A DNA stretch of 5,454 nt, taken from NCBI GenBank assembly GCA_903832475.1, contig CAILBQ010000014.1, forward strand, positions 1 through 5,454. Reading direction: 5' to 3'. This document shows, one piece after another, positions 1-5,454 of the stretch. Made by a program: the position numbers and the translations under genes. Source of the DNA: an uncultured Acidobacteriota bacterium (GTDB taxonomy: Bacteria; Acidobacteriota; Terriglobia; Terriglobales; Acidobacteriaceae). Under the pieces are notes generated by a model. The model was not told where the DNA came from and ran no database searches. It worked only from the letters and a program-made list of their open reading frames with translations. How positions within the stretch are numbered: the stretch's first letter is position 1; each line of letters begins with the position of its first letter.

Positions 1-772
1 CGCTCGCAAAGCCGTGGTATTCGTCGGTGCCGGACTTGGTGGTCATCACAGTTTGAATCGAGCTAGCTCGGCCGTAATCCACGGTGTAGGTGTTCGTCTG
101 CACGCTGATTTCAGAAACCGCGTCGACGTTGGGAGTCAGATTCAACACGCCAGGGCGGATGCTGCTGGTAACATCCAGGCCATCGACGATGTACTGATTG
201 CCGTTCTGACCGCGGCCGTTGGCGCTGGCGTCGATATAGTTTTCTGGATTGAAGTTGGTTGAGCCGCCGGTTCCTTTGCCGGTAACGCCCGGAGTGAGTC
301 CGATGAGGGCGGTGGGATTGCGGGCAGCGAGCGGGAGGCTCTGCAAGGCCTCAGTATCCAGAGTCTGCTCGTTGCGGCTGTCCGATGTGTCGAGCACCGG
401 AGCTTCGGAGGTGACGGTGACATTCGTTGAGACGGCGCCGACGGCCATGTTCAGCGGTACGTTGCGCGTTTCCGCTGTAGTCAGGGTCACGGCTACTTTG
501 ACCGAGGTGAATCCGGGCGCCTCGGCTGAAAGGGTGTAGGGACCTGGCGCCAAGCTGACAAAACGGTAGACGCCCGCACTATCAGAGACGGCCTGCTGCG
601 TAACCTGCGTGTCCGTGTTGATAAGGGTGACGCGCGCATTGGGAACTGCCGCTTCGCTCGCGTCCTGCACGGTTCCTTGTATGCCGCCCGAAAACTGCGC
701 GAAGCAGGCCGTTGAAACCATCAACAATAGCGCAGCGAAGATGCAACGAAAAAATTGTGAGCGGTCCTTCAT
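1..772 (-). CDS. TonB-dependent receptor with N-terminal carboxypeptidase regulatory-like domain (partial, N-terminal 257 residues)
   Basis: Outer-membrane receptor of the TonB-dependent, Oar-like class, which takes up large or scarce substrates with energy from TonB/ExbBD. The minus-strand frame is open from the ATG at 772 to the left edge, so the plug end and the whole barrel are missing. Visible in order: a signal peptide of about 25 residues (basic start, core FAALLLMVSTA, likely cleavage CFA|QF); a carboxypeptidase-regulatory-like beta-sandwich at about 28-108 (GTVQDASEAAVPNARVTL, then GVYRFVSLAPGPYTLSAEAPGF); and the start of a plug domain at about 120-257, including SLPLAARNPTALIGLTPGV and QYIVDGLDV. 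The start is supported by GGAGG (minus strand, 784-780) with a 7-base gap to the ATG. No TonB box is obvious. The gene is divergent from the binding-protein/kinase/regulator operon, which suggests shared control. The family is clear and the substrate is unknown. The same region contains open plus-strand frames, but they lack family-like sequence. Confidence 0.93.
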   Translation of the reverse strand, partial: MKDRSQFFRCIFAALLLMVSTACFAQFSGGIQGTVQDASEAAVPNARVTLINTDTQVTQQAVSDSAGVYRFVSLAPGPYTLSAEAPGFTSVKVAVTLTTAETRNVPLNMAVGAVSTNVTVTSEAPVLDTSDSRNEQTLDTEALQSLPLAARNPTALIGLTPGVTGKGTGGSTNFNPENYIDASANGRGQNGNQYIVDGLDVTSSIRPGVLNLTPNVDAVSEISVQTNTYTVDYGRASSIQTVMTTKSGTDEYHGFAS

Positions 773-927
773 TCTCCAGCCTCCAGAATCTTGGTCTGAG
801 TTGTTCCTCTTCATGCCTTGCCTCGTCTGTCCTCGAGTCATTGTGTTGCCCTCCGGACGCTCGTACATGCAGGGTGTAATCGCTTTCATATGCGGAAAGA
901 ACAATAGCAATGATCGCAGCGAGAGTA

Positions 928-941
928 TTGACCCCGGTCAA
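928..941. promoter_or_regulatory. 14-base perfect palindrome TTGACC-CC-GGTCAA
   Basis: Two exact 6-base arms around a CC centre, in the divergent promoter region, 156 bases upstream of the receptor start and 142 upstream of the lipoprotein start. Each arm also looks like a -35 hexamer on its own strand, so it could be a transcription-factor site, a pair of divergent -35 elements, or both. The left arm TTGACC recurs at 969-974. The sequence shows only the symmetry; its function is inferred. Confidence 0.4.
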
Positions 942-974
942 AGGTATGCATGAGCCGTACAGGTACCATTGACC

Positions 975-990
975 TAGTCCACATGGACTA
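975..990. promoter_or_regulatory. Candidate operator, copy 1: TAGTCC-ACAT-GGACTA
   Basis: A perfect inverted repeat with 6-base arms and a 4-base centre, 93 bases before the chosen ATG of the binding-protein gene. It matches the site at 4921-4936 in the pattern TAGTC-N6-GACTA, and the two copies also share TGGACTAT across the right arm. TTGACC lies immediately upstream (969-974). A -10-like TATTTT (989-994) overlaps the right arm. NarL/FixJ regulators commonly bind inverted repeats as dimers, so the regulator encoded at 4243-4884 is the natural candidate ligand; this is inference. Confidence 0.55.
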
Positions 991-1083
991 TTTTCAAGAG
1001 CTTTCTGAAGCCATGGCGCAAAGCGCGCGGTTGCCGTCTTGTTGGATTACGGACGCAGAGAGTACACTCCGGCCAGCAGACGA

Positions 1084-2100
1084 ATGTTTCAATCAAAGAA
1101 AAAATCCAGCTTTCTTCGAAAGATTGTCTCCACCCCCATTTTCCTAATGGCGGCTTCTATCGGGCTGTTCTCCGGTTGCCCTACGCATTCTCCGATAGCG
1201 ATTGCCGTCATCCCCAGGACCAGTGGAACGATGCTCTGGGAACCAGAACACGGCGGCGCTCAGACAACGGCATTGAGCCTGGGTGCGCGTATCTACTGGA
1301 ATGCACCGACACGTGAGGACGACATCGAGGGCCAGATCGCGCTGGTGCAACGAATCAGCTCACAGAGCTATCAGGGGCTCATTCTTGCGCCTGATCAGTC
1401 CCGGGCGTTGATTACGCCGGTTCGCCGTGCGATGCAACGCGGCCTGTCTGTCGTGGTGGTGGGATCACCGCTGGCTATTCCAGCAGGGGACCGGCTGTCC
1501 TACATCCTGAACGATGACGAGGCTGGGGGACAGATCGCTGCGGAGCGCGTAGCTACTCTCCTGCATGGTGAGGGCTCCGTGGCAATCCTCGGCATCAACC
1601 CCGACATCACCGGCATATTGACGCGCGCACGAAGCCTGGAGACCTACCTTGCTGCGGCCTACCCACGCATACACGTTTTGAAGCGAGCGGGCTCTTTCAA
1701 CGTGCCACACGAACAGCAAGTGGCCCAGGAAACGCTCAAGGCAAATCCAGGACTGGATGCGGTGGTGGCGATGACAGCCACGTCTACCCTGGGCGCCATC
1801 TCGGCATTGGGAGACCTGACGCGCAATCGCAGGCTCGCCATTGTCTCGTTTGACCCAGACTCCTTTGGCTTCGAAAATCCCAGCCTGGACTCGGTGGTGC
1901 TGGAGAATACCCAGAAGATGGGGTCAGAGGCAGTTCGACAGATAGTGGCGCGATCCCAGGGACATGCGGTGCCGTCCGTCACTCGGCTAGCTCCGATATT
2001 GGTGACAAGGGACAACGTCAACAGTGCCGAAGTACGGCAACTGACTTCGATGGATTGGAGGCCTGAACCTCTGCAGCGGGCATGGAGATTAGTGCAGTGA
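1084..2100 (+). CDS. Periplasmic-binding-protein (LacI/ribose-type, Peripla_BP_4-like) lipoprotein, probable ligand sensor
   Basis: A 338-residue type-I periplasmic binding protein of the sugar/autoinducer-2 kind. The N-terminus is a lipoprotein signal: KKK and RK near the start, hydrophobic stretch IVSTPIFLMAASIG, and lipobox LFSGC with Cys32 as the lipidated residue. The mature part shows the two-lobed fold: IAIAVIP opening strand, GLILAPDQ, SVVVVGSPL, YILNDDEAGGQIAAERV (typical of the family), SVAILGI, R-A-R-S-L-E, LDAVVAMTATSTLGAISAL, AIVSFDPD and the closing ENTQKMGSEAV. No permease or ATPase gene is nearby; instead it overlaps a sensor kinase by 4 bases (GTGA). That points to sensing, as in LuxP-LuxQ, TorT-TorS or XylFII-LytS, rather than to transport. 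The ATG at 1084 is chosen because it gives a normal signal peptide, though no strong ribosome site precedes it. A TTG at 1039 in the same frame would add 15 residues. The ligand cannot be predicted. Confidence 0.87.
   Translation: MFQSKKKSSFLRKIVSTPIFLMAASIGLFSGCPTHSPIAIAVIPRTSGTMLWEPEHGGAQTTALSLGARIYWNAPTREDDIEGQIALVQRISSQSYQGLILAPDQSRALITPVRRAMQRGLSVVVVGSPLAIPAGDRLSYILNDDEAGGQIAAERVATLLHGEGSVAILGINPDITGILTRARSLETYLAAAYPRIHVLKRAGSFNVPHEQQVAQETLKANPGLDAVVAMTATSTLGAISALGDLTRNRRLAIVSFDPDSFGFENPSLDSVVLENTQKMGSEAVRQIVARSQGHAVPSVTRLAPILVTRDNVNSAEVRQLTSMDWRPEPLQRAWRLVQ
2084..2087 (+). promoter_or_regulatory. Ribosome binding site GGAG deciding the GTG start of the kinase
   Basis: GGAG lies 9 bases before the GTG at 2097, inside the last codons of the lipoprotein gene. 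The rival ATG at 2082 overlaps this position and has no purine-rich site of its own. This supports the GTG start and translational coupling through the GTGA stop/start overlap. Confidence 0.5.
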
Positions 2101-4289
2101 AGAGTATACGGGGGCGTAAATGGTTGATTGTCGCAGGAATTCTTTTGGTTCTTGTTGCATCAGGCTATGGTGTTTTGAAATACCTGAGCGACCCCACGCG
2201 CGGGCTGCCCTATGCGGACGCCTTTGCACAGGGCAAAGCCGAGGAGTGGAAGGCTTTCGGCGGAACTTGGGAACTGCGCGACGGGTCGATGCGCAACGAT
2301 TCAGACGAGCGCGGGGCCAAGCTTCTCACAGGATCGAAGCATTGGACAAACTACTCCATCGAGGCAGACGTGATGCTGTTGGGAGAAAGCGGGAATGCTG
2401 GTCTTATCGTGCGCTCCAGCGACGAAGAAGAAGGGGTAGACGCGTACACAGGTTACTATGCCGGTCTGCGAAATCTTGATAACTCTCTGGTGCTGGGGCG
2501 CGCCGGTCATGGATGGATGGAAGTAACAAAGGCGGTGAGATTCGACGGAAGCCGGGTCGTACCAGAGCGCTGGTATCATCTCAAATTGCTTGCCTATGGC
2601 TGCCAGTTGGTTGCCATGGCTGAAGCTCCCATGCAAGCGGCTCGCACGGCGCTTTCCGTCAAGGATGTTGACTGCGTGCTTTCTGGTCGTGCAGGCCTGC
2701 GCTCTTATGCGGCTGGTGGCATATGGCGCAATGTTTCCATCCGGGAGGCGACAGAAGCCGATGCTGCGGCCATGCTCACCTCGCTCGCGGATCAAGGCCG
2801 ATCCGTCGCTGAAGAGCAGATGAACGACTCCCTATCATTCAATGGGTTTCACGCGCCGCTGGCCAGTCCTCGGACAAAGGCGCTGCCATCCAGCCCGAAC
2901 GCATTGCCCATCAGCAGCCTCAAACTCTTTCCGTTTGCTCAGCGGGAGCGTGCCACCATTCGCGGAGTGGTGACGATCACCGCACCAGCACTGTACGTCG
3001 AGGACTCAAGCGGGGGTGTGATGGTGCAGAAAACCTCTCGAGAACCGCTGCGAGTAGGGGATGAGGTTGAGGCTACCGGGGTGGTTGCTCCGGGGGACTT
3101 CAACGCCAGCCTGGAGGATGCCACGGTGCGAGTGTTGTGGGCCGGAACTCCCATTCCCGCGCTCTCGGTCACGGCGTCGCAAGCAGCAACCGGCGCATTC
3201 GATGCGGAATTCATCGAGGTGGAGGGCCGGCTGCGGGCTAAGACTGCCGGCGCGGACGACACACTGATCTTCGATCTCGACTCCGGACCGCAGTCGTTTC
3301 GAGCCGTGATGACAAGGGGAAGGGGCGATTCCTTATACAACCGTCTCAAGGAGGGTAGCCTTCTTCGCATCCAGGGGGTCTCGGTAGCCGAATCTCCGTC
3401 GACCCAGGAGATCACACCTTTCACCCTGCTGGTAAGGTCAACCGACGACTTCGTCGAACTCGCCGGACCGCCGTGGTGGAGCACCGGTCACTTAGTAGCG
3501 ATCGCGATTGGCTTGCTGCTACTGGCACTGTTGGCAAACTTCTTGTATCACCGCGTCGATCATTGGCGTCTGCAGGCCATCGTCGAAGAACGCGAACACC
3601 TGGCATTTGAAATGCATGATACGCTTGCGCAAGGATTCGCCGGCATAGGCTTTCAGTTGGAGGCCATTCGGGCAGGCGTGCCGGAAGAACTCCTGCGCAT
3701 GCACGAGCAACTCAACCTTGCGACCGACCTGGTGCGGCATAGTCATGCAGAGGCGCGACGTACCGTAGACATGCTGCGCCCGCAGCACCTGGAGTCGGAA
3801 GGTTTGCTGAACGCTTTGGCCTTCTGCGCACGAAGGCTAGTGGCCGGGGGCACGGTGGGTGTCACCGCAAAATCGACAGGAGAAATCCAGCCCATCCCGC
3901 TTCGGATGAGCGATAACCTTTACCGCATCGGTCAGGAAGCATTGGCAAATGCCGTCCGCCATGCGCACCCGAGCACCCTGTCCATCCTGCTCGAGCACCA
4001 GAAAACACAGGTGCGCTTAACGATTAGCGATGATGGAGCGGGATTTCTGATCGAAGCAGGACTCGGAGGATTTGGCCTGACCGGCATGCGCAAGCGCGCC
4101 GCGAGTATCGCCTCAGACATGCAGATCTTGAGCGCGCCTGGCAATGGCACGCAGGTTATCGTCACCGTCCCGCTTCCACCCCGAGTGACAATCGTTTCTT
4201 GGCCCCGACTCTTACTGACTGTCTTGAAGGAGCACCTGCATCATGCTACAGCTGCCGACGCACCCCATCCGCATCCTTATCGTCGATGA
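2097..4289 (+). CDS. Membrane sensor histidine kinase, NarL/DesK (HisKA_3) type, with ConA-like and OB-like periplasmic domains
   Basis: Sensor kinase of 730 residues (735 if the ATG at 2082 is used). Numbering is from the GTG. Membrane segment 1 is at about 9-27 (WLIVAGILLVLVASGYGVL). The periplasmic part spans about 30-460. It begins with a concanavalin A/LamG-like or DUF1080-like domain at 38-217 (WKAFGGTWELRDGSM, NYSIEADVML, AGLIVRSS, WYHLKLLAYG, AGLRSYAAGGIWRNVSI). Two OB-like beta units follow at about 280-355 and 370-455 (ATIRGVV..LYVEDSSGGVMV..GDEVEATGVV; FIEVEGRL..GSLLRIQGVS). Membrane segment 2 is at 465-484. The HisKA_3 dimerisation helix carries the phospho-accepting His507 in FEMHDTLAQGFAGI. 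The ATPase domain has an N-box with Asn618 (EALANAVRHA), DDGAG at 645-649 and GGFGLTGM from 657. All catalytic motifs are intact, so it should be active. It should phosphorylate the regulator encoded just downstream, whose gene it overlaps by 47 bases. About 30 residues after the last ATPase strand (PPRVTIV onward) are unusual for the family. Confidence 0.92.
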   Translation: MKSIRGRKWLIVAGILLVLVASGYGVLKYLSDPTRGLPYADAFAQGKAEEWKAFGGTWELRDGSMRNDSDERGAKLLTGSKHWTNYSIEADVMLLGESGNAGLIVRSSDEEEGVDAYTGYYAGLRNLDNSLVLGRAGHGWMEVTKAVRFDGSRVVPERWYHLKLLAYGCQLVAMAEAPMQAARTALSVKDVDCVLSGRAGLRSYAAGGIWRNVSIREATEADAAAMLTSLADQGRSVAEEQMNDSLSFNGFHAPLASPRTKALPSSPNALPISSLKLFPFAQRERATIRGVVTITAPALYVEDSSGGVMVQKTSREPLRVGDEVEATGVVAPGDFNASLEDATVRVLWAGTPIPALSVTASQAATGAFDAEFIEVEGRLRAKTAGADDTLIFDLDSGPQSFRAVMTRGRGDSLYNRLKEGSLLRIQGVSVAESPSTQEITPFTLLVRSTDDFVELAGPPWWSTGHLVAIAIGLLLLALLANFLYHRVDHWRLQAIVEEREHLAFEMHDTLAQGFAGIGFQLEAIRAGVPEELLRMHEQLNLATDLVRHSHAEARRTVDMLRPQHLESEGLLNALAFCARRLVAGGTVGVTAKSTGEIQPIPLRMSDNLYRIGQEALANAVRHAHPSTLSILLEHQKTQVRLTISDDGAGFLIEAGLGGFGLTGMRKRAASIASDMQILSAPGNGTQVIVTVPLPPRVTIVSWPRLLLTVLKEHLHHATAADAPHPHPYRR

Positions 4290-4884
4290 TCACCCGGTCG
4301 TTCGCGCAGGCCTTACCAGCATGCTGGGAACACAGACCGAGTTGGAAGTTGTAGGCTACGCAGCCAGTGGTGAAGAGGCACTGGCAAAGCTGGAGCAGTC
4401 GGCACCGGATGTGATCCTGCTTGATCTGCGCATGCATGGCATGAGCGGAATCGAGACGCTCAGTGCGGCGAAAATCGCAGCCCCCGCGGCGCGGGTCATC
4501 ATCCTCACCAGTTTTGAAACCGACGAAGACATCTATCGATCGGTGCGGGCAGGGGCGCAAGGCTATCTGTTGAAAGACACGAGCCTGAAAGAAATGGTCG
4601 AAGCAATTCGGACGGTTTATTCGGGAAAGCGATACATCCCCCGAGAGATTGCCATACGTCTGGCGGAAAGGATGATGCGGACGGATTTGACGCCGCGTGA
4701 GGTGGAAATTCTCAAGATGCTTTCCAAAGGCCCTACCAACAAGCAGATCGGTCATGCGCTCGGAATCAGTGAGAACACGGTAAAGAACCACGTCAACAGC
4801 ATCATCGAGAAGCTGGAGGTCTCGGACAGGACTGAAGCGGCAACCATCGCCATCCAGAGGGGTCTGATATCGACGGATGACTAA
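4243..4884 (+). CDS. Response regulator, NarL/FixJ family (receiver + LuxR-type HTH)
   Basis: A 213-residue two-component DNA-binding regulator, the usual length for the family. The receiver at about 9-125 has the acidic pair Asp15-Asp16 (LIVDDHPVVRAGL), phospho-acceptor Asp61 (VILLDLRMHGMSG), Thr89 (VIILTSF) and Lys111 (GYLLKD). A short linker leads to the LuxR-type helix-turn-helix at about 148-208: LTPREVEILKMLSKG, NKQIGHALGISENTVKNHV, EKLEVSDRTEAATIAIQRG. Every key residue is present. AAGGAG at 4227-4232 precedes the ATG by 10 bases and lies inside the kinase gene, with which the regulator overlaps by 47 bases. It is the expected cytoplasmic partner of the HisKA_3 kinase. Candidate binding sites are the TAGTC-N6-GACTA palindromes in front of the operon and of the next gene. 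Confidence 0.96.
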   Translation: MLQLPTHPIRILIVDDHPVVRAGLTSMLGTQTELEVVGYAASGEEALAKLEQSAPDVILLDLRMHGMSGIETLSAAKIAAPAARVIILTSFETDEDIYRSVRAGAQGYLLKDTSLKEMVEAIRTVYSGKRYIPREIAIRLAERMMRTDLTPREVEILKMLSKGPTNKQIGHALGISENTVKNHVNSIIEKLEVSDRTEAATIAIQRGLISTDD

Positions 4885-4920
4885 GATGGAGGCCGTCTGC
4901 GCTCGAGCCAGCGAATTCCA

Positions 4921-4936
4921 TAGTCGAGGTGGACTA
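4921..4936. promoter_or_regulatory. Candidate operator, copy 2: TAGTC-GAGGTG-GACTA
   Basis: Inverted repeat in the gap after the regulator gene. The arms extend by one base on each side to ATAGTC...GACTAT (4920-4937). It has the same arm sequence and the same 6-base spacing as the site at 975-990. It lies 113 bases before the TTG start at 5050, close to the 93 bases seen for copy 1. A -10-like TATAGA (4935-4940) overlaps the right arm at the same offset as TATTTT does in copy 1. The loop is too long and the arms too AT-rich, with no T-run after them, for a typical terminator. Confidence 0.55.
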
Positions 4937-5037
4937 TAGACCGGCCGCCCTCGAGGAGTGACACTGAATCAGCGGTTCGATTTGCGTCATCGCTCGGCAA
5001 GAACATGTGGGCGATCTGTCGAGCGGCGCACTCCACC

Positions 5038-5042
5038 GGGAG
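5038..5042 (+). promoter_or_regulatory. Ribosome binding site GGGAG deciding a TTG start
   Basis: GGGAG sits 7 bases before the TTG at 5050. An in-frame TAA at 5044-5046 rules out any earlier start, and the next in-frame start codon (GTG at 5104) would remove the twin-arginine motif. The site therefore fixes TTG as the initiation codon. Confidence 0.75.
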
Positions 5043-5049
5043 ATAACTC

Positions 5050-5454
5050 TTGTTCGATCGTCGCGAGTTCCTGCAGATCCTAGCCAGCACCGCAGCCGCT
5101 TCAGTGGTTGGCTCTGCGGAGACTTTCACCGGAGGACAGGCGCCCCATGCAAAGTCCGGCTACAAACCTTCAACCATACCCAATGAATACTCACTCTTCC
5201 TTGATGGCGAGGAAGAGTCTCTAAAGGCTGCACCTCAGGCTCACGACCTCAAGACCGGAAGACTGACGGCTACGGCAGCAGGCAGAACTACCACGCTTCG
5301 CGTCGGCGAGATTATCGATGGATGGCAGTTGCTTGCGATCAGCAACATGAATGGGGCAGACACCGCTGTGTTTGAAAAGCACGTCGCACACCGCGGGGCA
5401 ATCGCATTTGTCACCGAGGAGCGAGGTACGATTGCCTACATCCCTAAGCAAATC
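5050..5454 (+). CDS. Tat-exported protein of unknown function (partial, N-terminal 135 residues)
   Basis: The frame is open from a TTG start to the right edge (135 codons, no stop). The N-terminus is a twin-arginine signal: DRREFLQ at residues 3-9, hydrophobic stretch ILASTAAASVVG, likely cleavage near GSA|E at 23. The protein should be folded in the cytoplasm and exported by the Tat system. The mature start is polar (GGQAPHAKSGYKPSTIPNEY). It is followed by a beta-rich stretch at about 68-135 with LKTGRLTATAAG, TTTLRVGEIIDGWQLLAIS, TAVFEKHVAHRGAIAFVTEE and GTIAYIPK. I do not recognise the family. The 'RVGEIIDGWQLLAI' stretch loosely recalls small beta domains that set a 'G-x-x-I-D-G-W' turn, but this is not an assignment. 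It starts 165 bases after the regulator stop on the same strand, with the candidate operator between. It may be co-transcribed with the operon or controlled by its own promoter. A secreted enzyme acting on the substrate of the neighbouring receptor is possible but unproven. Confidence 0.8.
   Translation, partial: MFDRREFLQILASTAAASVVGSAETFTGGQAPHAKSGYKPSTIPNEYSLFLDGEEESLKAAPQAHDLKTGRLTATAAGRTTTLRVGEIIDGWQLLAISNMNGADTAVFEKHVAHRGAIAFVTEERGTIAYIPKQI

Larger units (their letters stand above)
773..1083. other. Divergent intergenic region between the receptor and the binding-protein lipoprotein
   Basis: About 310 bases with no convincing gene. It must hold the promoters for both divergent units. 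It contains the receptor's Shine-Dalgarno (784-780, minus strand) and two palindromes (928-941 and 975-990, listed separately). TTGACC occurs twice on the plus strand (928-933 and 969-974) and resembles a -35 element, but neither copy has a good -10 at 16-18 bases. No tRNA, terminator or riboswitch-like structure was recognised. Confidence 0.6.

Noticed and set aside
14..953. Plus-strand frames opposite the receptor gene (14-262, 249-539, 609-953)
   Set aside because: They are antisense to a clear TonB-dependent receptor with signal peptide and ribosome site, and their proteins have no family features.
1039..1083. TTG start that would lengthen the lipoprotein by 15 residues
   Set aside because: It has no ribosome site and would put a charged 15-residue extension before an otherwise normal lipoprotein signal peptide.
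950..1147. 65-codon plus-strand frame in the divergent intergenic region
   Set aside because: It overlaps the candidate operator and the start of the lipoprotein gene in another frame, has no ribosome site, and the protein resembles no family.
2301..3484. Long minus-strand frames opposite the kinase (2301-2795 and 2939-3484)
   Set aside because: They are products of high-GC antisense sequence with no recognisable motifs; the plus-strand kinase is complete and coherent across both.
4246..4791. 181-codon minus-strand frame opposite the response regulator
   Set aside because: It lies wholly within a regulator with all catalytic and DNA-binding residues intact; the antisense protein shows no family likeness.
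4920..4960. Rho-independent terminator after the regulator gene
   Set aside because: The stem is short and AT-rich and no T-run follows; the match to the upstream palindrome favours a protein-binding site.
4881..5129. 82-codon minus-strand frame after the regulator
   Set aside because: It covers the palindrome, the ribosome site and the Tat signal of the plus-strand gene, and has no motif or ribosome site of its own.
1..5454. CRISPR arrays, insertion-sequence ends, tRNA or rRNA genes
   Set aside because: No spaced direct repeats, transposase motifs, terminal inverted repeats or RNA-gene signatures were seen on either strand.

Overview
The window looks like chromosomal DNA from an acidobacterium, probably of the Terriglobales/Acidobacteriaceae type. 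This is inferred from three things: moderately high GC; a TonB-dependent receptor that begins with a carboxypeptidase-regulatory-like domain and runs into a plug of the style greatly expanded in that phylum; and a twin-arginine 'DRREFLQ' leader on a secreted protein. No species can be named from the sequence alone.

Layout. Positions 772 to 1 (minus strand) hold the first 257 codons of an outer-membrane TonB-dependent receptor that runs off the left edge. A divergent intergenic region of about 310 bases (773-1083) follows and contains two palindromes. Then come three overlapping plus-strand genes: a type-I periplasmic-binding-protein lipoprotein (1084-2100), a membrane sensor histidine kinase with a large extracytoplasmic part (2097-4289), and a NarL/FixJ-type response regulator (4243-4884). 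The overlaps of 4 and 47 bases mean they are almost certainly one operon. After a 165-base gap, a second exported protein begins at a TTG codon (5050) with a Tat signal and runs off the right edge.

How the genes may work together. The simplest reading is a three-component signalling system. A lipoprotein related to sugar-binding proteins would bind a small ligand and report to the kinase, whose periplasmic part looks like a concanavalin A-like domain followed by two OB-like beta domains. The kinase would then phosphorylate the regulator. Likely targets are the flanking genes, the receptor and the Tat-exported protein, which would fit a nutrient uptake and processing locus.

The most notable non-coding signal is a shared 16-base palindrome, TAGTC-N6-GACTA. 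It occurs at 975-990 (93 bases before the lipoprotein start) and at 4921-4936 (113 bases before the Tat-protein start). I found it by eye nowhere else in the window. It is a good candidate operator for the encoded regulator. The ligand, the direction of regulation and the function of the Tat protein cannot be read from this window.
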